NCBI GenBank assembly: GCA_022704885.1
Contig: JAKJFO010000016.1
Location: forward strand, 1 to 38,452
DNA from: Candidatus Rifleibacteriota bacterium
Lineage (GTDB): Bacteria > Riflebacteria > Ozemobacteria > Ozemobacterales > Ozemobacteraceae
DNA: 38,452 nucleotides
Direction: 5' to 3'
The translations under genes were made by a program, and so were the position numbers. A model generated the notes under the pieces. The model searched no databases. It had not been told where the DNA came from and saw nothing but the letters and a program-made list of their open reading frames with translations. Below are positions 30,769 to 38,383 of this stretch, piece after piece; the stretch's first letter is position 1, and each line of letters begins with the position of its first letter.

Positions 30769-31812
30769 TCAGCAGAACATTTCTTCGAAAAGCTTGCGCA
30801 GTTCAGGACTTTCGCGCATCAGCTGCAGAGCTATTGCGGCGTGGCCCTTTGAATAACCGTTACCAATGATCATGTTGACATCCTTGCCAACGCCTTCGGC
30901 GCCGAGAGCGGCCTGGGTGAAGCTGGTTGCCATGCTGAAGAAGTAGACGGTGCCACCGTCACGGCATGACAGGATGCTGGCCATTTCGGTGTTGGGAATA
31001 TTGACGCAGTTGATGACGAGATCAGCCAGTTTGCCGTCGGTATGTTCCATGATCTTGTTATACATGCCGACTGCATCGGTTGCATCTGCTGCAAAATAGA
31101 CATCAGCGAGGTTGAGGCTTTTGGCGCGATTGGTGCTCTTGGGGCTGCCACCGACGCAGATTACCTTGCCGGTAACGCCGGCGCGCTTTTTAGCTTCATA
31201 CAGGCAGAGCATGCCAGATTTTCCGCCGCCACCGATAACGACAACGGTGTCGCCGGGGCGAACCAGTTTGGCAGCCTGGGCCGGTGCGCCAGCTACGTCT
31301 AATACCGACAAAGCGAGATTTTCGGGCATGTCAGTCGGCAGAACGGCGTAGATGCCGCTTTCAAACAGAATGGCCTGGCCCTTGATGTCGACCTGGTCGA
31401 TGTCGGGTCTTACTTCGAGAATTTCTTCGATGACCAGCGGAGTCAGCGAAAGCGAAACGAGAGTAGCAATCTTGTCGCCGACCTTGAGGTCAGTCTTACC
31501 TTTAAGGGCGGGACCGATCTTTTTGACAGTGCCGATCAGCATACCGCCTGAGCCGGTAACCGGGTTTTTATGCTTGCCCTGTTTGGCGACGAGGCCTTTC
31601 ATGATCTTTTTGATTTCTTCGATATTGCCTTTGGCCTGCTTCTCGATCTGGGTGAAGCTGGCAGAATCGACGTTGAGGGTCTGTACGTCAATGAGAACTT
31701 CATTGTCGTAAATTTCCATGGTGTTGTCGATTTTGTCTGCGGGCTGCGGCAGCACGCCTTTGGGTTCGATAACTCGGTGCGTTCCGTATGGGCAACCTTT
31801 TTTCACGATCAT
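30769..31812 (-). CDS. kdd: 3,5-diaminohexanoate dehydrogenase
   Basis: This 347-residue zinc-alcohol-dehydrogenase-like protein oxidatively deaminates (3S,5S)-3,5-diaminohexanoate to 5-amino-3-oxohexanoate with NAD(P). The N-terminal half has the GroES-like fold (GTHRVIEPKGVLPQPAD), and the nucleotide-binding Rossmann motif reads VVVIGGGGKSGMLC (about residue 190). It matches Kdd in length and in the start KKGCPYGTHRV. The ATG has AAGGAGA. An 87-bp gap separates it from atoA and contains the palindrome TACCAATGGTA (31865-31875) with AT-rich flanks, so an internal promoter is possible. Position between ato and kam genes agrees with known clusters. Confidence 0.92.
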   Translation of the reverse strand: MIVKKGCPYGTHRVIEPKGVLPQPADKIDNTMEIYDNEVLIDVQTLNVDSASFTQIEKQAKGNIEEIKKIMKGLVAKQGKHKNPVTGSGGMLIGTVKKIGPALKGKTDLKVGDKIATLVSLSLTPLVIEEILEVRPDIDQVDIKGQAILFESGIYAVLPTDMPENLALSVLDVAGAPAQAAKLVRPGDTVVVIGGGGKSGMLCLYEAKKRAGVTGKVICVGGSPKSTNRAKSLNLADVYFAADATDAVGMYNKIMEHTDGKLADLVINCVNIPNTEMASILSCRDGGTVYFFSMATSFTQAALGAEGVGKDVNMIIGNGYSKGHAAIALQLMRESPELRKLFEEMFC

Positions 31813-31899
31813 ATCTCCTTGCGAATTAAATAAAAATCAGCGTGAACATTTCTGAGTGACAATATACCAATGGTACAAAAGAAAATAAAGCTTTATGCG

Positions 31900-32565
31900 T
31901 TACACTTCCATGGTTTTGAGGTTATCGGCGACGATAAAATCGGCGGCGGTATTAGCTCTGATTTCATCGACGCTGCTGTCTTTGTTGATTTCGATCAGTG
32001 CGAGACCGCCGGGCGTTACTCTGAAGACGGCGAGTTCGGTGACGATCATGTTTACCACATGTTTGGCAGTAAGTGGCAGACTGCATTTCTTGAGGATCTT
32101 GGGCTTGCCACGCTCGGTGTGCAGCGTCGAAACGATAACGTTTTTTGCGCCAACGACGAGATCCATGGCGCCGCCCATACCGGGAACCTTCTTGCCGGGA
32201 ATGATCCAGCTCGCGAGGCTGCCTTCCTGATCGACTTCGAGTGCGCCAAGAACAGTGTATTCAACGTGCTTGCCGCGAATCAGGGCAAAAGACATGGCAG
32301 TATCGAAATAGCAGCCATAAGGTAAAACGGTAACCAGTGCGCCACCGGCATTCGTGATGTCGGGGTTTTCCTGGCCGGGTTGCGGAGCCGGGCCCATTCC
32401 GATGATGCCATTTTCTGATTGGAAAATGACATTTATTCCATCGGGAATATGATTGGCAACGAGAGTGGGCAGGCCGATTCCGAGGTTGACCAGCTGGTTA
32501 TCCTTGAATTCACGGGCAATGCGCCGCGCAATGATGGTTTTGGCGAGATTGACATCTTCTATCAT
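31900..32565 (-). CDS. atoA: Acetoacetate/butyrate CoA-transferase beta subunit
   Basis: This 221-residue family I CoA-transferase subunit has the catalytic Glu51 in SENGIIGMGP, where the CoA thioester forms. With AtoD it moves CoA between acyl-CoA and a free acid; in this pathway it probably activates the acetoacetate released by Kce. It starts 17 bases after the atoD stop. Related SGGMGGAMDL-type loops appear as GMGGAMDLVVG near residue 131. The exact donor (butyryl-CoA or acetyl-CoA) cannot be read from sequence. Confidence 0.92.
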   Translation of the reverse strand: MIEDVNLAKTIIARRIAREFKDNQLVNLGIGLPTLVANHIPDGINVIFQSENGIIGMGPAPQPGQENPDITNAGGALVTVLPYGCYFDTAMSFALIRGKHVEYTVLGALEVDQEGSLASWIIPGKKVPGMGGAMDLVVGAKNVIVSTLHTERGKPKILKKCSLPLTAKHVVNMIVTELAVFRVTPGGLALIEINKDSSVDEIRANTAADFIVADNLKTMEV

Positions 32566-32582
32566 GTTTCTGCTCCCTGCTC

Positions 32583-33242
32583 TCAGCGTTTTTCCGATAC
32601 GAAAATGTGGGTAACCAGCGGTGACGGAGTCATTACCAGTTCTGGCTGAAGTTCACCAATTTCCACGAGTTTCTGTGCCTCGACGACGACGGTGTCGGCG
32701 GCCATGGCCATGATCGGGTTGAAGTTGCGGGTGGTTGCGTTGTACACGACATTACCTGCCTTGTCGACGACGCTGCCGCCGATCAGAGCCAGTTCGGCGC
32801 GCAGTGGCAATTCAAGCAGGTAGTCGATGCCGTCGACGGTCAGTTTCTGCTTGCCCTCTTCGACGATAGTACCGACTCCGGTTGGAGTGAGAACGCCGCC
32901 GAGCCCTGCTCCGCCGCATCTGATACGTTCGATAAGGGTGCCCTGAGGAACCAGATCGACCTTGAGGGTGCCTTCAACCATCTGCTTGCCCGATTCCGTG
33001 TTGGTGCCGATGTGCGAGGTGATGACGTGGGCGACCTGGCGGGCGGCAATAAGACGGCCGAGGCCTTTGTCGGCAAATGAAGTATCATTGCAGATGATCG
33101 TGAGGTTTTTGACGCCTTTCTCAAGAATGATGTCGACGAGCGTTTCCGGGGTGCCGCAGGCGAGAAAGCCGCCGATCATGATGGTCATGTCGTCTTTGAG
33201 CAGGTCTGCGAAATCTTTTCTGCTGATTATCTTATGAAACAT
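32583..33242 (-). CDS. atoD: Acetoacetate/butyrate CoA-transferase alpha subunit
   Basis: This 219-residue alpha subunit pairs with AtoA. The family features are MIGGFLACGTPETL (about residues 22-35), NDTSFADKGLGRLI and a middle CGGAGLGGVLTPTGVGT. Length fits AtoD. It lies 34 bases after kce and 17 before atoA, on one transcript. Together they exchange CoA between acetoacetate and a short acyl-CoA, linking lysine carbon to thiolase and substrate-level ATP formation via enzymes outside the window. Confidence 0.92.
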   Translation of the reverse strand: MFHKIISRKDFADLLKDDMTIMIGGFLACGTPETLVDIILEKGVKNLTIICNDTSFADKGLGRLIAARQVAHVITSHIGTNTESGKQMVEGTLKVDLVPQGTLIERIRCGGAGLGGVLTPTGVGTIVEEGKQKLTVDGIDYLLELPLRAELALIGGSVVDKAGNVVYNATTRNFNPIMAMAADTVVVEAQKLVEIGELQPELVMTPSPLVTHIFVSEKR

Positions 33243-33276
33243 CTGTCAAACCTTTCTGGTAATTTGGCTGAGACTG

Positions 33277-34101
33277 TCAGCGGGCTTTGAGTCCCAGTAT
33301 TTCACGGGCTTCTGCCGGCGTCGCAATTTCGCGGCCGAGTTCTTTGGCAATGCGCACGGCTTTGGCAACGAGTTCACCGTTTGATTTAGCCTGCACGCCT
33401 TTGGCAAGATAGGTGTTGTCTTCGAAACCAACCCGCACATGACCGCCGGCAACGATCGAGGCAGCTGCCATCTGGAATGCTGCCCGGCCCATACCGGAAA
33501 CTGTGAAGGTGCTGCCGGCAGGAATGCTGCCCTGCATGAAGACGAGGTCGCGCATGGTGGCGCTGATGCCGCCGGTAACGCCAAGCACGAAGTTGAAGTG
33601 CATCGGTGCCTTGATATAGCCTTTGGCCTGCAGCCTGACGGCGGTGTCGATCATGCCTTTGTCGAAGACTTCGACTTCGGGTTTGACGCCGAGCTCGATC
33701 ATCTTCTGGCCAAAGGCGATGATGGTGTTCTCAGAATTGACGAAGATGTCGTCTTTACCAAAATTCACGGTGCCGCAGTCGAGAGTGGCCATTTCGGGCA
33801 GCAGGGTAACCGGCTGCAGGCGCTCTTCGTTCGACATGCCGACGGCGCCGCCGGTCGAGGGCTGAATGATGACATCGGGGCAGCATTTGCGTATGGCATC
33901 CATCGCCAGTTTAAAGCGCGCGGCGCTCTGTGTCGGGGTTCCGTCGTCTTCGCGCACGTGCAGGTGAATGATGGCAGCACCGGCATCGGCAGCTGATCTG
34001 GCTTCGCGGGCGATTTCCTCGATCGTATAAGGAACGGCCGGATTGTTTTCCTTGGTTACTTCGGCGCCGCAGATGGCGGCGGTAATGATGAGTTTAGACA
34101 T
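33277..34101 (-). CDS. kce: 3-keto-5-aminohexanoate cleavage enzyme
   Basis: This 274-residue member of the BKACE family condenses 5-amino-3-oxohexanoate with acetyl-CoA, giving acetoacetate and L-3-aminobutyryl-CoA. The metal ligands His46 and His48 (IIHLHVRED) sit at the same numbers as in the characterised Cloacimonas enzyme, with Glu227 (GFEDN) as the probable third ligand. PSTGG (81-85) and NFVLGVTGG follow the family pattern. The gene is 10 bases downstream of the class-III aminotransferase, its likely partner for the next reaction. Confidence 0.93.
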   Translation of the reverse strand: MSKLIITAAICGAEVTKENNPAVPYTIEEIAREARSAADAGAAIIHLHVREDDGTPTQSAARFKLAMDAIRKCCPDVIIQPSTGGAVGMSNEERLQPVTLLPEMATLDCGTVNFGKDDIFVNSENTIIAFGQKMIELGVKPEVEVFDKGMIDTAVRLQAKGYIKAPMHFNFVLGVTGGISATMRDLVFMQGSIPAGSTFTVSGMGRAAFQMAAASIVAGGHVRVGFEDNTYLAKGVQAKSNGELVAKAVRIAKELGREIATPAEAREILGLKAR

Positions 34102-34111
34102 GATTCACTCC

Positions 34112-35365
34112 TCAATATTTTTTCTGGTCGATGAAGGAAAGGGCCTGGTCGATGGCTTCGAGCGTGTATTTGAGGTCTTCGTCGGTGTGGCGGTAGCAGA
34201 TGTAGCCATGATGATAAGGTTGCAGGAAGACTTTGCGTCTGATCAGCTGAGTGTAAAAGTCTTTGCGCATTTCCTTGTAGGTCTTGTCGGCGTTCTTTTT
34301 GAAAGTGACGAAAGGCATCTGCGGTACCGGTGAAAGCTCGGTTTCTACCTTATGTTTTGCCGTTATTTTTGCGAGTTCGGCGTTGAACTTTTCGCCCTTC
34401 TTTTTTATTACGTCGAGAACCTTGTCGCGTTCCATCATTTCAAGAGTCTTGAGCGCCGCCGCAAATTCGATGCTGTTCGGGAAGAAAGTCGATGAAACGA
34501 AAACTTCCTTTTCGATTTTCTTCATGAACTGAGCCTTGCCGACGCAGGCGCTGACCGGGTAACCATTGGCGAGAGCCTTGCCGAATGTCGCCAGATCGGG
34601 GGTGACACCAAGAAGGGTCTGAGCGCCGCCCATGTGCACTCTGAAGCCGGTACGGATCTCGTCGAATATCAGCACGGCACCGTATTTGTCGGCGAGGCTT
34701 CTGACACCTTCAAGAAAGCCGGGTTTGGGATATTCGCACTGTTCGGCAAGCGGGTGCCCGATTGGAGTGATGATGATACCGGCCACGTCGTTGCCGTGCT
34801 TTTTGAGCAGATCTTCGAGCTGGTCGAGATGATTGTAATGAAATTCGAGAACGTCTTCGTAAAGTTTGGCCGGTATGCCGCCTTTGACTTCGACGCACCA
34901 GTCATGCCAGCCATGATAACCGCAGCGGATAATCTTGTTACGGCCAGTGTAGCCACGAGCTACGCGGGTCGCCAGAGTTGTTGCGTCAGAACCGGTTTTG
35001 GTAAAGACCGACATTTCGGCACATTTGATCAGCGATCTGACCTTATCGGAGAGGCGGTTCTGAATCGACTGGGTGAGCGAAAAACAAAAGCCTTTCGTTT
35101 TGATCTGCTCGATGGCAGCGTTGTCGATCTCTTCTTCGCGATGGCCAATGATGATCGGGCCGTAGGCACAGAGATAATCAAGATATTCATTGCCGTCGAT
35201 ATCGGTAATTCGGCCACCTTTGCCCTGTTCAAAATAGATGGGGTATTCGCCCTCGACGAAGTTATAAGGTCGTCTTATGCCAAGAACTCCGCCTGGGGTG
35301 CAGGTTTTGCCATGTTCAAATTCTTTCAGACTCTTGCTCAGGTTAAGTTTGGGTGCGTCGTACAT
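34112..35365 (-). CDS. kat: Class-III aminotransferase, probable 3-aminobutyryl-CoA transaminase
   Basis: This 417-residue PLP enzyme is of the glutamate-1-semialdehyde aminomutase type. Lys263 in TFGKALANGYP should bind PLP, Asp235 in IFDEIRTGFR contacts the ring nitrogen, and GYHGWHDW (149-156) is the stacking loop. It opens the lysine-fermentation operon next to kce, where kal is usually found; no kal-like gene is present. An acyl-CoA beta-transaminase acting on 3-aminobutyryl-CoA with 2-oxoglutarate has been described from a Cloacimonas lysine cluster, and this is the best match by context. It would give acetoacetyl-CoA and glutamate. AGGAGGA precedes the ATG. The class is certain, the substrate is inferred. 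Confidence 0.78.
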   Translation of the reverse strand: MYDAPKLNLSKSLKEFEHGKTCTPGGVLGIRRPYNFVEGEYPIYFEQGKGGRITDIDGNEYLDYLCAYGPIIIGHREEEIDNAAIEQIKTKGFCFSLTQSIQNRLSDKVRSLIKCAEMSVFTKTGSDATTLATRVARGYTGRNKIIRCGYHGWHDWCVEVKGGIPAKLYEDVLEFHYNHLDQLEDLLKKHGNDVAGIIITPIGHPLAEQCEYPKPGFLEGVRSLADKYGAVLIFDEIRTGFRVHMGGAQTLLGVTPDLATFGKALANGYPVSACVGKAQFMKKIEKEVFVSSTFFPNSIEFAAALKTLEMMERDKVLDVIKKKGEKFNAELAKITAKHKVETELSPVPQMPFVTFKKNADKTYKEMRKDFYTQLIRRKVFLQPYHHGYICYRHTDEDLKYTLEAIDQALSFIDQKKY

Positions 35366-35653
35366 TTCTTCATTCCTCCTGAATTCTGCTTTGCAAAAAG
35401 CGGTGTGATATTTTGATCCGGTGTCTGGCCGGGTTGATACGCAATTTGAGATTACTAGGTGTCGGGTTGTTGCCGAAAGTGTCTGAATGCACTTCTGTTT
35501 GTGACTGTCTGCTGGCAGAAACAGCCAGCAGGTGCGAACCTGCCAGGCGTCGAAGCTTTGATGCTGCTTGAATAGACGCTTAACATTTCAATCACTCCGT
35601 AACCGCATATCTTTATATTGGCAAGTCTATCATATTCACCAGAGAACTTCCGC
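35366..35653 (-). promoter_or_regulatory. Long leader before kat with competing hairpins and a possible 43-codon ORF
   Basis: This stretch before the lysine operon has no established gene. In the transcript, segment 35548-35539 (GCCUGGCAGG) can pair with 35532-35524, or the latter can pair with 35516-35509 (GCCAGCAG with CUGCUGGC); the two stems exclude each other. An ATG at 35586-35584 with GGAG upstream opens a 43-codon frame ending with TAG at 35455 across both stems. No U run follows. A TATGAT box at about 35632 may be a promoter. No known riboswitch class is recognised. Confidence 0.35.
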
Positions 35654-35681
35654 AAAAAAAAACCGCCCCGTTGCCGGGGCG
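35654..35681 (-). terminator. Rho-independent terminator of the acidic secreted protein operon
   Basis: CGCCCC and GGGGCG pair across a six-base loop and are followed on the minus strand by nine U residues. It lies 20 bases after the stop of the 160-residue gene and insulates the kat leader. Confidence 0.88.
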
Positions 35682-35700
35682 ATTTTGTACAAAACAGAGA

Positions 35701-36183
35701 TTATTCTTCTTCTTCTTCTTCCTCTGGCTCTTTTTCTTCGTCGGGGTTCTTTTCTTCGACTTCGCCGGAGCCTTCTTCGGTCTCTTCGACTCCTTCAGTC
35801 TCTTCGCTGCCTTCTTCGGGCTCTTCAACGGCTTCTTCCGGTTCCGGGTCGGGTTCGCGGTAAGAGGATTCTGATCCGCCTGATTGTTTTACCCGTGACC
35901 AGGTATCGGCTTTGATATCCTTGCCGCTGATCGAACCTTCGATTTTCACTTCATTGTTCTCATACTGCTGAGCTATCGCCTGGCCGTTTTCATCCATTAC
36001 GAGATTGTAAAGAACCTGAGAACCGGAATTGTCACGGTCATTGGTCTCGATGACGGCGCTGACAATCGCTCTGCTCGCATCGCGGGTAACGGTCACCAGA
36101 CCGGAAATCGTCGCCGCCGAAAGCGTGCTGCTGATACCGACAAGAACTGTCAGAAAAACAAACAGAACCAGTGTCTTTTTCAT
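35701..36183 (-). CDS. Secreted protein with glutamate-rich C-terminal tail
   Basis: This 160-residue protein has a signal peptide (residues 1-23, cleavage near LSAA). A globular part of about 85 residues follows, with beta-strand-like segments (ISGLVTVTRDASRAIVSAVIE, NNEVKIEGSISGKDI). The last 50 residues are almost entirely Glu, Pro, Gly and Ser and end in seven Glu. No family is recognised. The tail could bind cations or act as a spacer. AAGGGG precedes the ATG. The 53-residue gene lies 21 bases upstream and a strong terminator follows, so the two form a short operon. Confidence 0.75.
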   Translation of the reverse strand: MKKTLVLFVFLTVLVGISSTLSAATISGLVTVTRDASRAIVSAVIETNDRDNSGSQVLYNLVMDENGQAIAQQYENNEVKIEGSISGKDIKADTWSRVKQSGGSESSYREPDPEPEEAVEEPEEGSEETEGVEETEEGSGEVEEKNPDEEKEPEEEEEEE

Positions 36184-36204
36184 GAGTTACCCCTTTCGCA
36201 CTTC

Positions 36205-36366
36205 TCAGTACGAATATACATCATAATCATCGAGCTTGTCATTTTCATCATCAAAATTTTCACGGCGTAATCGCTTTGGCTTTTTTGCCTTGCTTCTATT
36301 TTTGATGTCTTCGTAATCGTCAAATTCATCATTCAGCTTTTTTGAACCTGATTTGAAGGGTCTCAT
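36205..36366 (-). CDS. 53-residue highly charged small protein
   Basis: The gene encodes MRPFKSGSKKLNDEF and on to 53 residues, with alternating acidic clusters (DDYED, DDENDKLDDYD) and a basic block (KAKKPKRLRR), ending in DVYSY. No signal peptide or membrane helix is present. An in-frame GTG three codons earlier (36375) is nearer to an AGGAG site, so the true start is uncertain. It lies 21 bases before the secreted acidic protein and shares its direction and terminator. I recognise no family; the charge pattern suggests a disordered, interaction-prone peptide. Confidence 0.5.
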   Translation of the reverse strand: MRPFKSGSKKLNDEFDDYEDIKNRSKAKKPKRLRRENFDDENDKLDDYDVYSY

Positions 36367-36402
36367 GTTCTTCACGGTACAGTGCTCTCCTCTTGTTTTG
36401 TG

Positions 36403-36422
36403 CTGGCTCGTTGTCGAGCCAG
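36403..36422. promoter_or_regulatory. Perfect 8-bp inverted repeat in a divergent intergenic region
   Basis: CTGGCTCG-TTGT-CGAGCCAG. It lies between the leftward 53-residue gene and the possible rightward 48-residue gene, with no U tract on either side, so it is more likely an operator or mRNA hairpin than a terminator. Confidence 0.4.
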
Positions 36423-36464
36423 TTTCCAGATGCTCTAACTGCCAGCAGGCAGGAGCTGTTCAGT

Positions 36465-36611
36465 ATGCATGTTGTCAGACACTCGGTTCAAGACTATGCT
36501 TTGATAAATGCCATATCGGAAAGACAGTGTCAATCGCTATTGCAGACGATAAAACAGGAATTAGCGAGAATTTTTCAGGATTATGGCGACCTTGCCGAAA
36601 AAAATGCATAA
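36465..36611 (+). CDS. Possible 48-residue small protein
   Basis: An ATG with AGGAG nine bases upstream opens a 48-codon frame, MHVVRHSVQDYALINAI onward, whose second half is a plausible amphipathic helix (LLQTIKQELARIFQDYGDLAEK). It would be the only rightward gene in the last 17 kb, in a 305-base gap between leftward genes. No homologous family is recognised. The good ribosome-binding site and sensible composition favour it, its isolation counts against it. Longer in-frame reading from 36393 has no such site. Confidence 0.35.
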   Translation: MHVVRHSVQDYALINAISERQCQSLLQTIKQELARIFQDYGDLAEKNA

Positions 36612-36671
36612 AGCTTCTTCAATCGTGAAATCAGGCGTTTTTTGGAGGTGTTTTGTTGTACAGAACCGATA

Positions 36672-37652
36672 TTATGGGCGGCGGGCGATAAATACAGCTC
36701 TGACCGGGGCTGGGTGCCCTTCAACCGTAATTGCAGGATTATCAGGCGCGAGGCACATTGCGAGAGATTCGCCAGGCATCCACTCGGTACAGCGCTGTTC
36801 TTCGACAGCAGTCCGGCACAGGTCGACCGGCCTGGCATCGACAAAACCCGCTTTTCTCAGCCATAAAAGCATGGCCGCGACCGATGGAATGAACCAGACA
36901 TTGTTCATGCGGGCATAGCGTTCTGGCGGTACCAGAACAGTGTTTTTGTCTCCTTCGACCACCAGGGTTTCAAGAACCAGTTCACCATCTTTACGCAGCA
37001 GCATACGCAGGCTTCGCAAAAAATCGAAGGGCGAACGACGATGATAAAAGACACCCATCGAAAACACCGTATCGAAGCATTGCATTTCTTCGGGCAGCTG
37101 CTCAAACCCTATCGGCAGCAGGAATGCCCGATTTTGCCGGCAATAGCGGTTGACAGCCATAAACTGTGCCAGAAACAGCAGAGAAGGGTCGATGCCGACA
37201 GCAATTCTGGCGCCGGCGCCCACCATGCGCAAAAGATAGTAACCGTTGCCGCAGCCGACATCCAGTATTTTGCGTCCCACCAGGTCGGCGACATGCGGCG
37301 CAACCCTCGCCCATTTGAGGTCAGAGCGCCATTCGCTGTCGATTTTGACGCCGTGCAGGTTAAAAGGCCCCTTGCGCCATGGGTTTAGCTTTAGCAGCGC
37401 TTCTTTGAGAAGTCTGAATTCTGAACTCTCTGGAGGTAGTGGTTTTCCGGCCGAAACTTCGGCCTGATCGAGACTGCAGACGCCGTCGGGCAGGTCGGGA
37501 AGTGCCTGCAACGCTGCGAGCCAGGCTGGCAGGTTGCCGTCGCGTTTTGCCAGCGCCTGCTCGATTTCGGCAGCGAACTGCGGTTGCCATTTCCCGAGGC
37601 CGGCCTGCGCCAGTGCCTGATAGAATGGGGCAAAATCAAAGCTGGTGCTCAT
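36672..37652 (-). CDS. cmoB: tRNA U34 carboxymethyltransferase
   Basis: This 326-residue enzyme (E. coli CmoB has 323) transfers a carboxymethyl group from carboxy-SAM to 5-hydroxyuridine at tRNA position 34. Diagnostic segments are LKLNPWRKGPF, KIDSEWRSDLKWARV, the SAM motif ILDVGCGNGYYLLRM and MGVFYHRRSPFDFL. The start was set at 37652 because it overlaps the cmoA stop in an ATGA; the longer frame to 37694 would run into cmoA. No terminator is evident downstream. It works with CmoA and widens decoding of codons ending in G and U. Confidence 0.93.
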   Translation of the reverse strand: MSTSFDFAPFYQALAQAGLGKWQPQFAAEIEQALAKRDGNLPAWLAALQALPDLPDGVCSLDQAEVSAGKPLPPESSEFRLLKEALLKLNPWRKGPFNLHGVKIDSEWRSDLKWARVAPHVADLVGRKILDVGCGNGYYLLRMVGAGARIAVGIDPSLLFLAQFMAVNRYCRQNRAFLLPIGFEQLPEEMQCFDTVFSMGVFYHRRSPFDFLRSLRMLLRKDGELVLETLVVEGDKNTVLVPPERYARMNNVWFIPSVAAMLLWLRKAGFVDARPVDLCRTAVEEQRCTEWMPGESLAMCLAPDNPAITVEGHPAPVRAVFIARRP

Positions 37653-38383
37653 TTTATCGCCAGCATCGACATGAAATTGAAGCACTGAAACCACACGTCG
37701 GCGCTTTTGAATCCCGCTCTGATCAAGCGGTCGCGGTGTTCTCTGATGCTTTCGGGGATCAGAACGTTTTCGAGAGCTGCACGCTTCTGGCTGATTTCGA
37801 GCTCGCTGTATCCGTTGGCTTTTTTGAAAGCGTGGTAGACCTCGATCAAAAGCTGATTAACTGCCGGATCGGCAAATTGTACTTTCTCAGACAGTATCAG
37901 TATACCGCCTGCGCGCATGCCACCGTAAATGCGGTCAAGCAGCTCGCAACGCCGTGTCGGCTCGACGAACTGCAGTGTGAAGTTCATGACGACGACAGAT
38001 GCTTCGCTGATTGCACTGTCGAGAATGTCTTCGCAGAGATACTCGATCTGTGCGGGCGCAGCATCGCTTTGTGGCTGCTGCCGGCATCTGTCGATCATTG
38101 CCTGCGAGTTATCGACAGCGATAATTCTGCAGTTCTCTGCTTTCAGGCCCTTCTGCATGGCCAACGCGCTGGCCCCGAGAGAGCAACCAAGATCGTAGAG
38201 ATGTGAGCCATTCTGGGCGAACTGGGTGGTCAGGGTTTCGATCATGCCGATGATCGCCGGATAGCCGGGAATCGAGCGCAGCAGCATGTCGGGAAAGACT
38301 GCTGCCACTTTTTCGTCAAAAACGAAATCCTGTGGTTTCTTGATAGTTTCTGCGAATATCCGATCTTTGTTTGAATGATTCAT
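37649..38383 (-). CDS. cmoA: Carboxy-SAM synthase
   Basis: CmoA converts SAM and prephenate to carboxy-S-adenosylmethionine, the donor used by CmoB. The frame can be read from 38431, but alignment with known CmoA (FDEKVAAVFPDML near residue 20) favours the ATG at 38383, giving 244 residues (E. coli 247). The signature YDLGCSLGASALAMQ, the VVVMNFTLQFVEP strand and the helix with YHAFKKANGYSELEI fit the family. It is followed by cmoB with an ATGA overlap, forming the usual cmoAB pair. No clear ribosome-binding site precedes this ATG, so the exact start is open. Confidence 0.92.
   Translation of the reverse strand: MNHSNKDRIFAETIKKPQDFVFDEKVAAVFPDMLLRSIPGYPAIIGMIETLTTQFAQNGSHLYDLGCSLGASALAMQKGLKAENCRIIAVDNSQAMIDRCRQQPQSDAAPAQIEYLCEDILDSAISEASVVVMNFTLQFVEPTRRCELLDRIYGGMRAGGILILSEKVQFADPAVNQLLIEVYHAFKKANGYSELEISQKRAALENVLIPESIREHRDRLIRAGFKSADVWFQCFNFMSMLAIK

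Noticed and set aside
29525..30856. Long rightward frame (443 codons) over kamA.
   Set aside because: It is antisense to kamA, which has full radical-SAM motifs and strong synteny; the long antisense frame reflects GC-skewed codon use.
35528..35548. tRNA-like T-arm (GCAGG-TTCGCA-CCTGC) in the kat leader.
   Set aside because: The loop lacks the conserved A of a T loop and no acceptor, D or anticodon arm can be drawn around it.
35366..35653. Cobalamin or lysine riboswitch before the lysine operon.
   Set aside because: No B12 box and no lysine riboswitch core elements were recognised, only local hairpins.
35618..35874. Rightward Ser-rich and Phe-rich frames over the acidic-tail gene.
   Set aside because: They mirror the repetitive Glu codons of the leftward secreted protein and start in its terminator.
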